Assembly: GCA_964408945.1 (NCBI GenBank)
Contig: CAYPBJ010000014.1
Coordinates: 1-55,728, forward strand
DNA length: 55,728 nucleotides
Direction of reading: 5' to 3'
Source: VMCP01 sp964408945
Lineage (GTDB): Bacteria > Bacteroidota > Bacteroidia > NS11-12g > UBA955
Positions 1 to 8,303 of this stretch are shown piece by piece. Made by a program: the position numbers and the translations under genes. The first letter of the stretch is position 1; every line of letters begins with the position of its first letter. The notes under the pieces are model-generated. The model saw nothing but the letters and a program-made list of their open reading frames with translations. It ran no database searches and had not been told where the DNA came from.

Positions 1-49
1 TAAGTCCCATCCAAAATACCAAACCTATTGCGGGTGTTACTAATTGCAT
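1..49 (-). CDS. atpF: ATP synthase F0 subunit b, N-terminal fragment
   Basis: Only the first 16 codons are in the window; the gene runs off the left edge. The peptide begins MQLVTPAIGLVFWMG, which fits the start of the membrane anchor of subunit b, the peripheral stalk that joins F0 to F1. It follows atpE on the same strand, as expected for an F0 operon. It is separated from atpE by a strong hairpin (69-94). The identification rests mostly on position, because so little sequence is visible. Confidence 0.8.
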   Translation of the reverse strand, partial: MQLVTPAIGLVFWMGL

Positions 50-60
50 TTTTTTTAATT

Positions 61-94
61 TTTAAAAAATCGGGGGCCGTTTAAGGCCCCCGAT
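61..94 (-). terminator. Hairpin with U-run between atpE and atpF
   Basis: Positions 69-78 and 85-94 form a perfect 10-bp GC-rich stem with a 6-nt loop. Read on the minus strand, downstream of atpE, the stem is followed by a run of six T. This is the shape of an intrinsic terminator, yet it lies inside the operon. It may act as a partial terminator or as a 3' stabiliser of atpE mRNA, which would help make the many c subunits needed per complex. That role is inferred. Confidence 0.75.
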
Positions 95-101
95 GGATAT
101 C

Positions 102-362
102 TTACAAGAAAAGAATCAACAAACAAACAACGATTGCGAAGAATACAGCACCTTCGATAAGAGCTGCAGCAACAATCATATTTGCACGAATGTCACCAGT
201 AGATTCTGGTTGACGAGCAATTGATTCCATTGCACTCGCACCAATTTTACCGATACCAATACCAGCAGCAATAGCTGACAATCCAGCGCCAATAGCGGCA
301 CCCATTTTGCTGTAAGCAGCTGCTAAGTCTGCTGCTTGAAGAAGCGTGTTCATTAAACTCAT
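102..362 (-). CDS. atpE: ATP synthase F0 subunit c
   Basis: This 86-residue proteolipid forms the proton-translocating c ring of F0 in the inner membrane. Two hydrophobic helices are visible (about residues 20-42 and 62-85) joined by a polar loop containing ARQPE, the family loop motif. The glycine-rich first helix (GAGLSAIAAGIGIGKIG) is typical of c rings. The carboxylate of the second helix is the glutamate in ALIEGAVFF, suggesting the usual ion-binding glutamate. The length is normal. It lies 31 bp downstream of atpB, and the hairpin at 69-94 immediately follows its stop, so its transcript may be more abundant than that of the distal genes. Confidence 0.97.
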   Translation of the reverse strand: MSLMNTLLQAADLAAAYSKMGAAIGAGLSAIAAGIGIGKIGASAMESIARQPESTGDIRANMIVAAALIEGAVFFAIVVCLLILFL

Positions 363-393
363 ATTTATTTTATTTATGTGTTGGTTTTAAATT

Positions 394-1593
394 TTAGTGA
401 TGATCTTCTGCGTGATGATGTTCCTCAATGGCCATTCCAATGTAAATTGATGTCAACAACGTAAATACAAAAGCTTGTAAAAACGCCACCAACAATTCCA
501 ACATACTCATGAAAACCGTAAATGCTACACTCAGCGGACTTACAGCGTAACCTAAATTTGGATTCATTGCACCAAAAATGAAGATCAAACTGAAAAATCC
601 TAGAATGATAATATGTCCTGCGGTAATGTTAGCAAATAAACGCAACATCAATACGAAAGGCTTCAAAATAACACCCAATATCTCTATGGGTATCAAGATT
701 ATGTACATTAATACAGGTACATCAGGCATGAATATGTGTTTCCAGTAGTATTTGTTACCATTTAAGTTTACTGTGATGAAAACCACTAAAGCCAAAACCA
801 TGGTCACAGCGATGTTTCCAGTAACGTTGGCACCACCTGGGAAAATAGGAATTAATCCAAAAAGATTATTGACGAAAATAAAGAAGAAAATGGACAATAA
901 TAACGGAACAAATTTATGCGCCTTATCACCCATAGCTGGTTTTGCAACATCGTCTCTGATGAACAAAATTAAAGGCTCAATAAGGTTGTAAAATCCTTTA
1001 GGGGCTTGACCAGGGCGTGAAGTATAATGTTTAGACATTCTAATGGTCACAACAATCAAAAACAATACTGCTACCATCATGGCTGCAACATTCTTGGTGA
1101 TTGATAGATCATATATGGTCTCAGTATTGGCTTCATCTTGCCAAACAATATGTCCGTCATGCAACTTGAAACCTTGAAAAGGTTCGTGTCCATGATGAAA
1201 GTTTGAAGAAGAAAATACCGTTAGTCCTTTAGAGGAAGTATATAGTATAACAGGTAATGGAATAGATACAGCTTGATCTCCTTCACCCCATAAATGCCAA
1301 TCATGAGCATCTCCAATATGCTCCATAATCATTTTTCCTGGATCGTATTTTGAATCTTCTTGATGCCCGGATTCTGAATGATTTGTAGATGATGCATGAA
1401 CTGAAGCTTCAGAACCATGAACATGACCGTTGTGGCCACTATCTGATACTGCGATAGTGTGTTCTGCTACATTTTGTGCTGCATGATTTTCGGGATTTCC
1501 CCAAGCCATATTGGCTACAAAAAACAAGAATGAGGGGAGAAATAATAACTTCCCGAAAAAAGCACTTTTCACAACGTATTGATTATCAGACAT
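394..1593 (-). CDS. atpB: ATP synthase F0 subunit a with His-rich N-terminal domain
   Basis: Subunit a provides the proton half-channels next to the c ring. The C-terminal half carries the conserved helices, including MLRLFANITAGH with the essential arginine. I start it at the ATG at 1593, 4 bp after the upstream stop. A longer open frame to 1704 would overlap the previous gene. The protein is then 399 residues. It opens with a signal-like hydrophobic segment (about 10-30). A polar, histidine-rich stretch of about 90 residues follows before the channel helices, and the C-terminus ends in EEHHHAEDHH. Long N-terminal domains on subunit a are known in Bacteroidota; the number of histidines (about 16 before the first channel helix) is notable. 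Confidence 0.95.
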   Translation of the reverse strand: MSDNQYVVKSAFFGKLLFLPSFLFFVANMAWGNPENHAAQNVAEHTIAVSDSGHNGHVHGSEASVHASSTNHSESGHQEDSKYDPGKMIMEHIGDAHDWHLWGEGDQAVSIPLPVILYTSSKGLTVFSSSNFHHGHEPFQGFKLHDGHIVWQDEANTETIYDLSITKNVAAMMVAVLFLIVVTIRMSKHYTSRPGQAPKGFYNLIEPLILFIRDDVAKPAMGDKAHKFVPLLLSIFFFIFVNNLFGLIPIFPGGANVTGNIAVTMVLALVVFITVNLNGNKYYWKHIFMPDVPVLMYIILIPIEILGVILKPFVLMLRLFANITAGHIIILGFFSLIFIFGAMNPNLGYAVSPLSVAFTVFMSMLELLVAFLQAFVFTLLTSIYIGMAIEEHHHAEDHH

Positions 1594-1597
1594 TTGG

Positions 1598-1981
1598 TTA
1601 TTTTTTGGCTTGCTCCGAATCGGGGCGCAATTTAGAATACATTTTAGACATTTCAAAGAAAAGAAATAAAAGAAAACTTGAAATAAAGATGAGAATAAAT
1701 CCAAGATCTACTTTCCCTAAATTGAAAAGACTGATTCCTAAGAAAATAACGATTAAGAACAAACGCAGCATAGAGCCTAACATAACACGACGAATTGATT
1801 TTTTAGGGTCTCCACCATCGTTTTGAATAAACCGATGAACCACAGAAAAAACCACCAAGTTATAGACTACAGCTAAATATGCTAACGGCGTTAATGGATA
1901 ATTCATGATGTTTTGAGCAATGGCAGCACTTACGAGCAATAAGCCTGCTACTACTGAAATTCTTTTCTCGTAACTATTCAT
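1598..1981 (-). CDS. AtpI-like small membrane protein of the ATP synthase operon
   Basis: A 127-residue protein with about four hydrophobic segments (near residues 8-26, 32-50, 68-85 and 90-110). Its position between AtpZ and atpB is where AtpI-type assembly factors sit in ATP synthase operons. AtpI and AtpZ are thought to help c-ring assembly or ion supply. Sequence similarity to AtpI is weak by eye, so the call rests on topology and context. The ATG at 1981 lies 5 bp from the upstream stop, and the stop is 4 bp before atpB, so translation is probably coupled. Confidence 0.7.
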   Translation of the reverse strand: MNSYEKRISVVAGLLLVSAAIAQNIMNYPLTPLAYLAVVYNLVVFSVVHRFIQNDGGDPKKSIRRVMLGSMLRLFLIVIFLGISLFNLGKVDLGFILIFISSFLLFLFFEMSKMYSKLRPDSEQAKK

Positions 1982-1986
1982 GGTTA

Positions 1987-2193
1987 TTATTTTATCTGTT
2001 TAATGGATTTAAACCCTTGATAGAGTGCAATACTTAACCCAAGCAACACACCTACAACAGTAAAAATCTGAAAGTCTATTATTTTATATGAATCGATATA
2101 TTTTCCTAAAAAGGTGAAAACCAATATGGTTGCAATCATTTGAAATGCCATGCTAGCAAACCTCATAAAACCAAGATTGCTTTTCACCGACAT
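1987..2193 (-). CDS. AtpZ/AtpI family protein
   Basis: A 68-residue protein with two membrane helices (about 9-29 and 41-60) separated by a short polar turn containing GKYID. It resembles the small AtpZ/AtpI family found upstream of F0 genes. The family is linked to assembly of the c ring and possibly to Mg2+ or Ca2+ transport. It lies 6 bp downstream of the bactofilin gene and 5 bp upstream of the AtpI-like gene, all on one strand. Confidence 0.8.
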   Translation of the reverse strand: MSVKSNLGFMRFASMAFQMIATILVFTFLGKYIDSYKIIDFQIFTVVGVLLGLSIALYQGFKSIKQIK

Positions 2194-2199
2194 AACAGG

Positions 2200-2589
2200 T
2201 TAGTCGTTATTCTGTGTTTGCTGAGTTGATTTAGTGGAACCCATGCTGCATTTTCCGTTAAACTGAGCACCTTGTTCAATGATGATTTGTTGGGTCGAAA
2301 TATCACCGGTAACATTTGATTTACCATGAAGAACCGTTGTTTTATCGGCAGAGATATTGCCTAAAACTTCTCCTGAGATGTTAATGTCGCCAGCAATAAT
2401 ATGGCCTTTTACCCTGCCAGATTCGCCAATGACCAATTTTTGACCTACTTCAACATTACCGTCAACTTGTCCGTCAATGCGAATGTCTCCATTGCAAACG
2501 ATGTTTCCTTTAATTACAGTGCCTGAACCTATGAGATTCAGAAGAGTTTGGCCTGCAACGGCTGGCTTAGCTTTTGAACTTCCCAACAT
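2200..2589 (-). CDS. Bactofilin (polymer-forming cytoskeletal protein)
   Basis: The protein (129 residues from the ATG at 2589) has the bactofilin core. From about residue 18 to 108 there is a run of short beta strands with repeating hydrophobic-glycine spacing (IKGNIVCNGDIRIDGQVDG, VEVGQKLVIGESGRVKG). This pattern gives a right-handed beta helix. The tail is polar and Q/N-rich. Bactofilins polymerise without nucleotides and organise cell-wall or envelope machinery. A TTG at 2598 could extend it by three codons, but the ATG is preferred. The upstream neighbour encodes a small membrane protein with a coiled coil, a possible anchor; a bactofilin next to ATP synthase genes is common in Bacteroidota. 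Confidence 0.92.
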   Translation of the reverse strand: MLGSSKAKPAVAGQTLLNLIGSGTVIKGNIVCNGDIRIDGQVDGNVEVGQKLVIGESGRVKGHIIAGDINISGEVLGNISADKTTVLHGKSNVTGDISTQQIIIEQGAQFNGKCSMGSTKSTQQTQNND

Positions 2590-2604
2590 GTTCTGCAAAG
2601 ATAA

Positions 2605-2985
2605 TCAATTATTAGCAGGATTTTGACGTTGAGAAGTAGAATCGTAAAGGCTTTCTTTGCCTGATAGCAGGTTGTTTAACACTTCCGCTTTGGAATTTCT
2701 GATTTCTACTTGATTTTTCAATTCGTCAAGCTGCTCGTGCAATTCTAAAATTTCGCTTCGCGCGGAGCTTGGCAGCTCTTTGGGAAGCAAATTTTGTACT
2801 GGGGTAAATGCAAATATCCAATAGAAAACCAAAGAAAATAAGATCAATAGCCCACTGAAAATACTTAAAACATTGAGCAATGTGAGCCGCACAGATGCAA
2901 CTTCGGCAAACGACTCATCATTTATTAAAACAAAACGATGTTTGTTACGAAGTTTAGAGATAATTTTGCTGCGTTTGCTTTTCAT
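2605..2985 (-). CDS. Small single-pass membrane protein with coiled coil, upstream of bactofilin
   Basis: 126 residues from the ATG at 2985. Features are a basic N-terminus (MKSKRSKIISKLRNKHR), one membrane helix (about residues 38-60), then a predicted coiled coil (about 78-110, rich in E, L, K and Q) and a polar tail. It resembles the N-terminal anchor of Bacteroidota M23 peptidases, but no peptidase domain is present. A -7 box at 3010-3017 lies over the alternative TTG start at 3012, which supports the shorter start. As first gene of the bactofilin-ATP synthase unit it may tether bactofilin to the membrane; that is inference. Confidence 0.75.
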   Translation of the reverse strand: MKSKRSKIISKLRNKHRFVLINDESFAEVASVRLTLLNVLSIFSGLLILFSLVFYWIFAFTPVQNLLPKELPSSARSEILELHEQLDELKNQVEIRNSKAEVLNNLLSGKESLYDSTSQRQNPANN

Positions 2986-3009
2986 AACCCTCAGTGACCA
3001 ATATTTTTT

Positions 3010-3017
3010 CAAAAATA
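3010..3017 (-). promoter_or_regulatory. Promoter -7 box (TATTTTTG) for the bactofilin-atp operon
   Basis: The minus strand reads TATTTTTG, matching the Bacteroidota TAnnTTTG box, 24 nt before the ATG at 2985. It lies between divergent genes. No clear -33 TTG was found at normal spacing. Confidence 0.5.
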
Positions 3018-3038
3018 TCGTTTTCTACAAACAAATCT

Positions 3039-5678
3039 ATGCACTTAAAAGGTAACTTTACCTACAAATCAATATTGATAGCCCTTTTCATTCTAGGAGG
3101 ATATTCCTGTAAGAATGAAAACGCATGGGCATACAAAGAATGGCACAACACTCTTGCGCATTACAATAAATTCTTCAATGCCGAGCAAAATTGGTTAACT
3201 ACCGTTGAGACCGTTCGAGACGCTTACAAAGAAGATTTTAGGCAACCCATTGAACTTTTTAATTACGGTTCCTTAGAATCTCTGCAATCCAATTTGGCTG
3301 CAATGGATGATGTCATCAAAAGGTCTAGTACCATGATTGATAAACACCCCAAGAGTCGGTGGGTTGATGATGCATATTTGTTGACAGGTAAAGCTTATCT
3401 ATTTAAGGGAGATGCTACCGCGGCCATCAATATTTTTGATTTTGTTAACAGTCAATACCCCGATCCAGAAATAAAGTTTTTAGCCAAACTTTGGACAGTT
3501 AGAGCGCTTATGCTCAAAAATAAAATTGTAGATGCAGAAGCTCTAGCAATAAATATTTCAGAAAGTTCTGAGTTGCCTAAGAAATTGAAACCTTTAGCCC
3601 AGTTTACATTGGGTGCGGTATATCATAAAGAAAAAAAATACCATTTATCGCAAAAACTTCTGCGCGAAGCGTTGCCGTTTCTTAGAAATAGAATGGATAA
3701 ATACAGGACCTATTTTGCTTTGGGACAGGCATATCAAGCTACTGAAAAATACAAGGAGGCTGAACTCTTTTACGGAAGAATTCCGAGGTTTAATCCACCC
3801 TACGAAATTGCGTTCAACGCACAAATTGAACAGGTAAGCATTCTTAGCGTTAAGCAAAAAAACTACATGAAGGCAAATAAAATCCTTCAAAACATGCTAA
3901 AAGACGATAAGAACTTAGATTTTCGCGGACAGATATACTATAGAATTGCATTGAACCAAATCAACGCGAAACAAACAAGTTTAGCATTGAACACATTAAA
4001 AACATCTGTTCAATTCTCGAAAACAGATAAAACTCAGCTTACTTCTTCCTACTTAAAACTAGGCGATCTTTATTTTGCTCAAAGGAACTTTGAAACTTCA
4101 GGATTGTATTATGACAGTGCCATGAAATCTTTAGATGAAAAGCATCCTGATTTTGAATCTATTGCTGCCAAAAATGAAATTTTATCTGATCTGTTGGAAC
4201 ACTTGTTGAGAATCAGAAACAATGACTCATTGATTCGAATGGTCAATGATGAAACTTTTAGAAAGGATAAAATCAAGTTGGCAAAAAAAGCCGAAAAAGA
4301 TTTGGCTGATAAATTGCAGACTGAAAAAGAACTTCAAGCTCAAAAAAACAACCGCAACAATAACAGCGTTATGCCAGGCGGCATGCCCTCTCCCACCATC
4401 AATAGCGGAGGAACCGGAAGCAGTTTTCCATTTTACAATGTAGTTACCCGAAAAAATGGCATCAATGAATTCAATAAAAAATGGGGTTCAAGAATCAATC
4501 GCGATTTCTGGAGATACAATGTTAAATCAACTGAATTAGCAAACGCCACCAGTCCGCAACCTGACAATAACAATACAAATAATTCAGATCCATCCAAAAC
4601 TCTTGGTGAAAAGAACACCGTCGATTCAAGCCTTCTAAAAAATGTGCCGGAAGACGAACGCAAGTATTACGCAGATCTTCCTTTTGACTCGAAAAAACAA
4701 GGTCTCATGAAACAAGAAATTGAAGTGTCTTTATTTGAATCTGGAGGAATTTATGCCAATAGGCTTCAAGAAATTCAGCAAGCAATCAATCAATTCGAAT
4801 ATCTAATAAAAACACACCCAAATAGCGCATACAAACCCCAGGTGTTTTATGAATTATCAAAGCTCTATCGTTCAGTTTCTGATACCATTAAATCAAACTT
4901 GTATAAAAGTCAATTAAAAAGCGAATATCCCAACAGTATTTACGTCAAAATGATTGAGAATCCGGGTGCAAGCATGGAACAAGAATCAACCGCAAACAGC
5001 AATAACCTAGTCATCCAAAATAGTTACGATACTTTAGTGGTTTTATTCCAAAATCAAAAATACAAGCAAGCCATTGAATTCAAATTAAACACAGACAAGT
5101 TATACTCTGGAAATGCTTTACAGCCAAGATTTGACTTTATTTATGCAATGTGCCTTTTAAAAACAGAGCATCCTAAGGCAATGTCTTATTTCGAACAAAT
5201 TGTTCAAGATTATCCCAATACTGATGTTTCCGAGCGCGCAACCAATTTGATAAATGCAGTAGAACGACGGAAAAATCCCTCAAAAGATAGCACAAGTGCT
5301 GTGGCTTCGGGAATGTATCTAAACGACCTTCCAAACAATCCCATGATGTGTATCATGTTCATTCCTAAAGGTTCAAATACCAATTTGATAAAAGCCGGAA
5401 TTAATGATTTGAACAACAAAGAATTTTCTTTTGACGAACTAATTATTGGAAGATCTATCCCTATCTCTACTGGAAATCTAATTCTTATTGAGAATTTCCC
5501 CAACCTTCAAAAAGCTCGATTTTATCAACAATATTTAGCAAAGCAACAAGATTATTTCGCAACTAAAGGACTTTTCGAATACGAAATTGCGACCATAAGC
5601 AAAGACAATTTGCAGCGCTTGGTTGGAAGCATGAATTGGAAGTCTTACTTAGATTGGTTTAAGGCACAAAATCCGTAA
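3039..5678 (+). CDS. porW: Type IX secretion periplasmic lipoprotein PorW/SprE
   Basis: A lipoprotein of 879 residues from the ATG at 3039, with a hydrophobic signal ending in the lipobox GGYSC. Most of the protein is tetratricopeptide-like helical repeats. A low-complexity Asn/Gly/Pro stretch comes mid-protein (about residues 430-460). It is followed by a block containing FPFYNVVTR and NEFNKKWGSRINRDFWRY, which matches the signature region of SprE/PorW. PorW/SprE is a periplasmic-side component needed for type IX secretion and gliding in Flavobacterium and Porphyromonas. An upstream ATG at 2994 would overlap the divergent gene and spoil the signal peptide. Divergence from bactofilin/atp genes is a familiar arrangement. 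It is followed 12 bp later by the PBP gene. Confidence 0.85.
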   Translation: MHLKGNFTYKSILIALFILGGYSCKNENAWAYKEWHNTLAHYNKFFNAEQNWLTTVETVRDAYKEDFRQPIELFNYGSLESLQSNLAAMDDVIKRSSTMIDKHPKSRWVDDAYLLTGKAYLFKGDATAAINIFDFVNSQYPDPEIKFLAKLWTVRALMLKNKIVDAEALAINISESSELPKKLKPLAQFTLGAVYHKEKKYHLSQKLLREALPFLRNRMDKYRTYFALGQAYQATEKYKEAELFYGRIPRFNPPYEIAFNAQIEQVSILSVKQKNYMKANKILQNMLKDDKNLDFRGQIYYRIALNQINAKQTSLALNTLKTSVQFSKTDKTQLTSSYLKLGDLYFAQRNFETSGLYYDSAMKSLDEKHPDFESIAAKNEILSDLLEHLLRIRNNDSLIRMVNDETFRKDKIKLAKKAEKDLADKLQTEKELQAQKNNRNNNSVMPGGMPSPTINSGGTGSSFPFYNVVTRKNGINEFNKKWGSRINRDFWRYNVKSTELANATSPQPDNNNTNNSDPSKTLGEKNTVDSSLLKNVPEDERKYYADLPFDSKKQGLMKQEIEVSLFESGGIYANRLQEIQQAINQFEYLIKTHPNSAYKPQVFYELSKLYRSVSDTIKSNLYKSQLKSEYPNSIYVKMIENPGASMEQESTANSNNLVIQNSYDTLVVLFQNQKYKQAIEFKLNTDKLYSGNALQPRFDFIYAMCLLKTEHPKAMSYFEQIVQDYPNTDVSERATNLINAVERRKNPSKDSTSAVASGMYLNDLPNNPMMCIMFIPKGSNTNLIKAGINDLNNKEFSFDELIIGRSIPISTGNLILIENFPNLQKARFYQQYLAKQQDYFATKGLFEYEIATISKDNLQRLVGSMNWKSYLDWFKAQNP

Positions 5679-5690
5679 TTTCGCAGCTCC

Positions 5691-7910
5691 ATGCGCGAGT
5701 TTAAATTCATTCGGGTTATCTGGTTCTCATTATTGGGAATCATCTTGTTTTCATTGCTTTTCTTTTTTTCCGTTGCTAAAGGATTTTTAGGCGAAATGCC
5801 ACAGGTTGAAGACTTGGAACATCCTAAAAATGCCCTAAGTTCTGAAATCATTGGAGAAGACGGTGTTGTTATAGGTAGTTTTTTCCTAGAAAACAGAACC
5901 AACATTGAATACTCAGAATTAAGTCCGCATGTTGTAAATGCTTTAATTGCAACTGAAGACATTCGATTTTATTCTCATTCGGGCATTGATCTTCGAGGGA
6001 CGTTGAGGGCGGTTGCAAGTTTTGGAACAGACGGTGGTGCCAGTACCATCACTCAACAGTTATCCAAAAATTTATTCAGCAGATTTGAGCGTCCATCCAA
6101 TAAATTGGGACGAATCATGCAAAAATTCAAAGAGTGGGTCATTTCTGTTGAACTTGAAAAAAGGTATACCAAGAATGAAATTTTGGTTATGTACTTAAAT
6201 ACGGTGCCTTTTTCGGGAGTTTCTTTCGGAATTGATGCTGCTTCAAAAGAATTCTTTAATAAGACACCAAAAGAACTAAATGTAGAAGAAGCCGCGGTCT
6301 TAATTGGGATGCTGAAAGCCAATCACCGTTACAACCCAAGGTATAATCCAGAAAATGCGAAAAACCGCAGAAACACGGTTTTGGGGCAAATGAAAAAATA
6401 CGGTTATCTGACCAAAGACAGTTTAGAATTGCTAAAGGAGACGCCAATCAAATTAGATTACAGGCCCACTTCCTCTCAAGGAATTGCACCATACTTTAAA
6501 ACTGAATTGGGAGAATATTTGAAAAAGTGGTGCAGTGAACGCGGATTGAACTTATACAGAAGTGGATTAAAAATTTACACTACCATCAATAGCGAAATGC
6601 AAAAAGAGGCCGAAAAAGCCGTACAAATGCATCTCACTGAATTCCAACAGAAATTTGATAAAAGCTGGGGCAAAGAAAAACCATGGCGATACATTACCGA
6701 TAGAAAAGTAATTCCAGATTTTATTGAAACTCATATGCGTCGAACCGAACGCTACCAAGCTTTAAAAGAAGAGTTTGGAGGCGATGAAAAACGCATATGG
6801 GCTGAATTGAAGAAACCCATAAAAATGACGGTTTTTTCATGGAAAGGCGATAAAGATACCATGATGAGTCCTTACGATAGCTTAGCTTACATCAAGAAAA
6901 TCTTGCATGCAGGTTTCATCGCTATAGATCCAGAATCAGGACAAATTAGAGCTTGGGTAGGTGGCATCAATCACAAATATTTCAAATACGATCACGTAAA
7001 CATCAGAGCCAAGCGTCAAGTGGGATCAACCTTCAAGCCTTTGGTGTATGCAACGGCTATTGATATCAATAAATTCACTCCTTGCACTGAATTTAAAAGA
7101 GAAAGAACTACCTTTTATTCTGGAGGTGAAGAATGGTCTCCCCGCAATTTTGACGGAAAAGAAGGCGGCGTTTGGACTATGTGGAAGGGCTTAGCTCTTT
7201 CTGATAACTTAATCACCGCGCAAATAATGAAATCTTTGGGTGATGATGCCCCCGATTTGGTAGTGCAGTTTGCAGAACGATTGGGCATAGAAAAAGATAA
7301 AGTACCTCATGTTCCTTCCATCTGTCTAGGAACTGTTGAACTATCGCCGTTCGAAATGGCTTCGGCATACACCGCTTTTGTGAATAGTGGACTTTGGGTA
7401 CAACCCTCATTCATTGTTCGCATAGAGGACAAAGACGGAAACGTCATTGAAGAGTTTGACAGTCCGAAGCACGACCAAGTATTAAGCGCTGAGAAGGCTT
7501 ATATTATGACTCATTTATTAGAAAGAGTGGTTCAAAGAGGTACCGCCTTTGGAATGACCGGTCGTTTTGGTATTGAAGGAAGCGTAGGCGGAAAAACGGG
7601 AACCACCCAAGGTGCCGCTGACGGTTGGTTTATTGGCGTTACTAAAAACCTAGTATGTGCCACCTGGGTAGGAGCTGATGATCCAACGGTACGAGTTAGA
7701 ACCAGTGCTTTGGGGCAAGGTTCGCAAATGGCTATGCCCGTGTTTGGATATTTCATGAGCGGCATTCAAAAAAATCCAAAAATCAAATACAAAGCCAATC
7801 CGTTTAACATTCCTCCGAATTTCAATCCGGCTCTTTTTGATTGTACTAAAAAGGCCGATTTAGATTTTGACCCTAGCAGAACGCTTGAAATTCAAGGACT
7901 AGGAGATTAA
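5691..7910 (+). CDS. Class A penicillin-binding protein (PBP1A type)
   Basis: A bifunctional peptidoglycan glycosyltransferase/transpeptidase of 739 residues, anchored by one N-terminal helix (about 9-30). The GT51 domain shows the catalytic glutamate in EDIRFYSHSG (E89) and TITQQLSKN (119-127). The transpeptidase domain shows the SxxK motif STFK (Ser446, Lys449), SDN (504-506) and KTGTT (635-639), so both activities look intact. Length is normal for PBP1A. It starts 12 bp after porW. A TAATTTCG sequence at 5676-5683 could be a weak -7 box, giving it its own nearly leaderless transcript. Confidence 0.96.
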   Translation: MREFKFIRVIWFSLLGIILFSLLFFFSVAKGFLGEMPQVEDLEHPKNALSSEIIGEDGVVIGSFFLENRTNIEYSELSPHVVNALIATEDIRFYSHSGIDLRGTLRAVASFGTDGGASTITQQLSKNLFSRFERPSNKLGRIMQKFKEWVISVELEKRYTKNEILVMYLNTVPFSGVSFGIDAASKEFFNKTPKELNVEEAAVLIGMLKANHRYNPRYNPENAKNRRNTVLGQMKKYGYLTKDSLELLKETPIKLDYRPTSSQGIAPYFKTELGEYLKKWCSERGLNLYRSGLKIYTTINSEMQKEAEKAVQMHLTEFQQKFDKSWGKEKPWRYITDRKVIPDFIETHMRRTERYQALKEEFGGDEKRIWAELKKPIKMTVFSWKGDKDTMMSPYDSLAYIKKILHAGFIAIDPESGQIRAWVGGINHKYFKYDHVNIRAKRQVGSTFKPLVYATAIDINKFTPCTEFKRERTTFYSGGEEWSPRNFDGKEGGVWTMWKGLALSDNLITAQIMKSLGDDAPDLVVQFAERLGIEKDKVPHVPSICLGTVELSPFEMASAYTAFVNSGLWVQPSFIVRIEDKDGNVIEEFDSPKHDQVLSAEKAYIMTHLLERVVQRGTAFGMTGRFGIEGSVGGKTGTTQGAADGWFIGVTKNLVCATWVGADDPTVRVRTSALGQGSQMAMPVFGYFMSGIQKNPKIKYKANPFNIPPNFNPALFDCTKKADLDFDPSRTLEIQGLGD

Positions 7911-7919
7911 TGCAAATAA

Positions 7920-7951
7920 TTGTGAAATTTCCTGATTTCTTTGTATCTTTG
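7920..7951 (+). promoter_or_regulatory. Promoter of rpmE2
   Basis: A TTG at 7920-7922 and TATCTTTG at 7944-7951 are separated by 21 bp, a good match to the Bacteroidota TTG / TAnnTTTG promoter. The predicted start site lies about 22 nt before the L31 ATG at 7979. Confidence 0.8.
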
Positions 7952-7978
7952 CAGTCCTTTTAACAATACGATATTGAT

Positions 7979-8227
7979 ATGAAAGCAGATATACATCCTT
8001 CAACCTACCGCAAAGTGGTATTTAAGGACATGAGTTGTGATTACTCATTCTTGACTCACAGTTGTGTTGACACCAAAGAAACCGTAGTTTGGGAAGACGG
8101 TAACGAGTACCCACTTTACAAATTAGAGATTTCTTCTCAATCACACCCTTTCTACACCGGTAAGCAAAACTTGATCGATACAGCAGGTCGTATCGATAAG
8201 TTCATGAAGCGTTACGGAAAGAAATAA
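7979..8227 (+). CDS. rpmE2: 50S ribosomal protein L31 type B
   Basis: An 82-residue ribosomal protein beginning MKADIHPSTYRKVVFKD, typical of L31. It lacks the paired CxxC zinc motif of type A L31, having only isolated cysteines (Cys20 and Cys29). It also has the longer type B C-terminus ending in GRIDKFMKRYG. In many bacteria the type B form is the zinc-independent paralog; in Bacteroidota it is often the main form. It stands alone, with its own promoter (7920-7951) and a clean terminator (8257-8288). Confidence 0.95.
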   Translation: MKADIHPSTYRKVVFKDMSCDYSFLTHSCVDTKETVVWEDGNEYPLYKLEISSQSHPFYTGKQNLIDTAGRIDKFMKRYGKK

Positions 8228-8256
8228 GACTATTCATCAATTTAGATTGATCATTG

Positions 8257-8288
8257 AGAGGTTGCCCAAAAGCAACCTCTTTTTTTTT
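8257..8288 (+). terminator. Rho-independent terminator after rpmE2
   Basis: AGAGGTTGC (8257-8265) and GCAACCTCT (8272-8280) form a perfect 9-bp stem with a 6-nt loop, followed by eight more T (8281-8288). It ends the L31 transcript and lies just upstream of the promoter for the GlmU-like gene. Confidence 0.95.
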
Positions 8289-8291
8289 ATC

Positions 8292-8299
8292 TATTTTTG
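8292..8299 (+). promoter_or_regulatory. Promoter -7 box (TATTTTTG) for the GlmU-like gene
   Basis: TATTTTTG ends only 4 nt before the ATG at 8304, so the transcript should start at or next to the start codon. The upstream T-run belongs to the L31 terminator, so an independent promoter is expected here. Confidence 0.6.
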
Positions 8300-8303
8300 T
8301 TCC

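Noticed and set aside
8247..8303. Extended start for the GlmU-like gene
   Set aside because: The extension would translate the L31 terminator hairpin and T-run.
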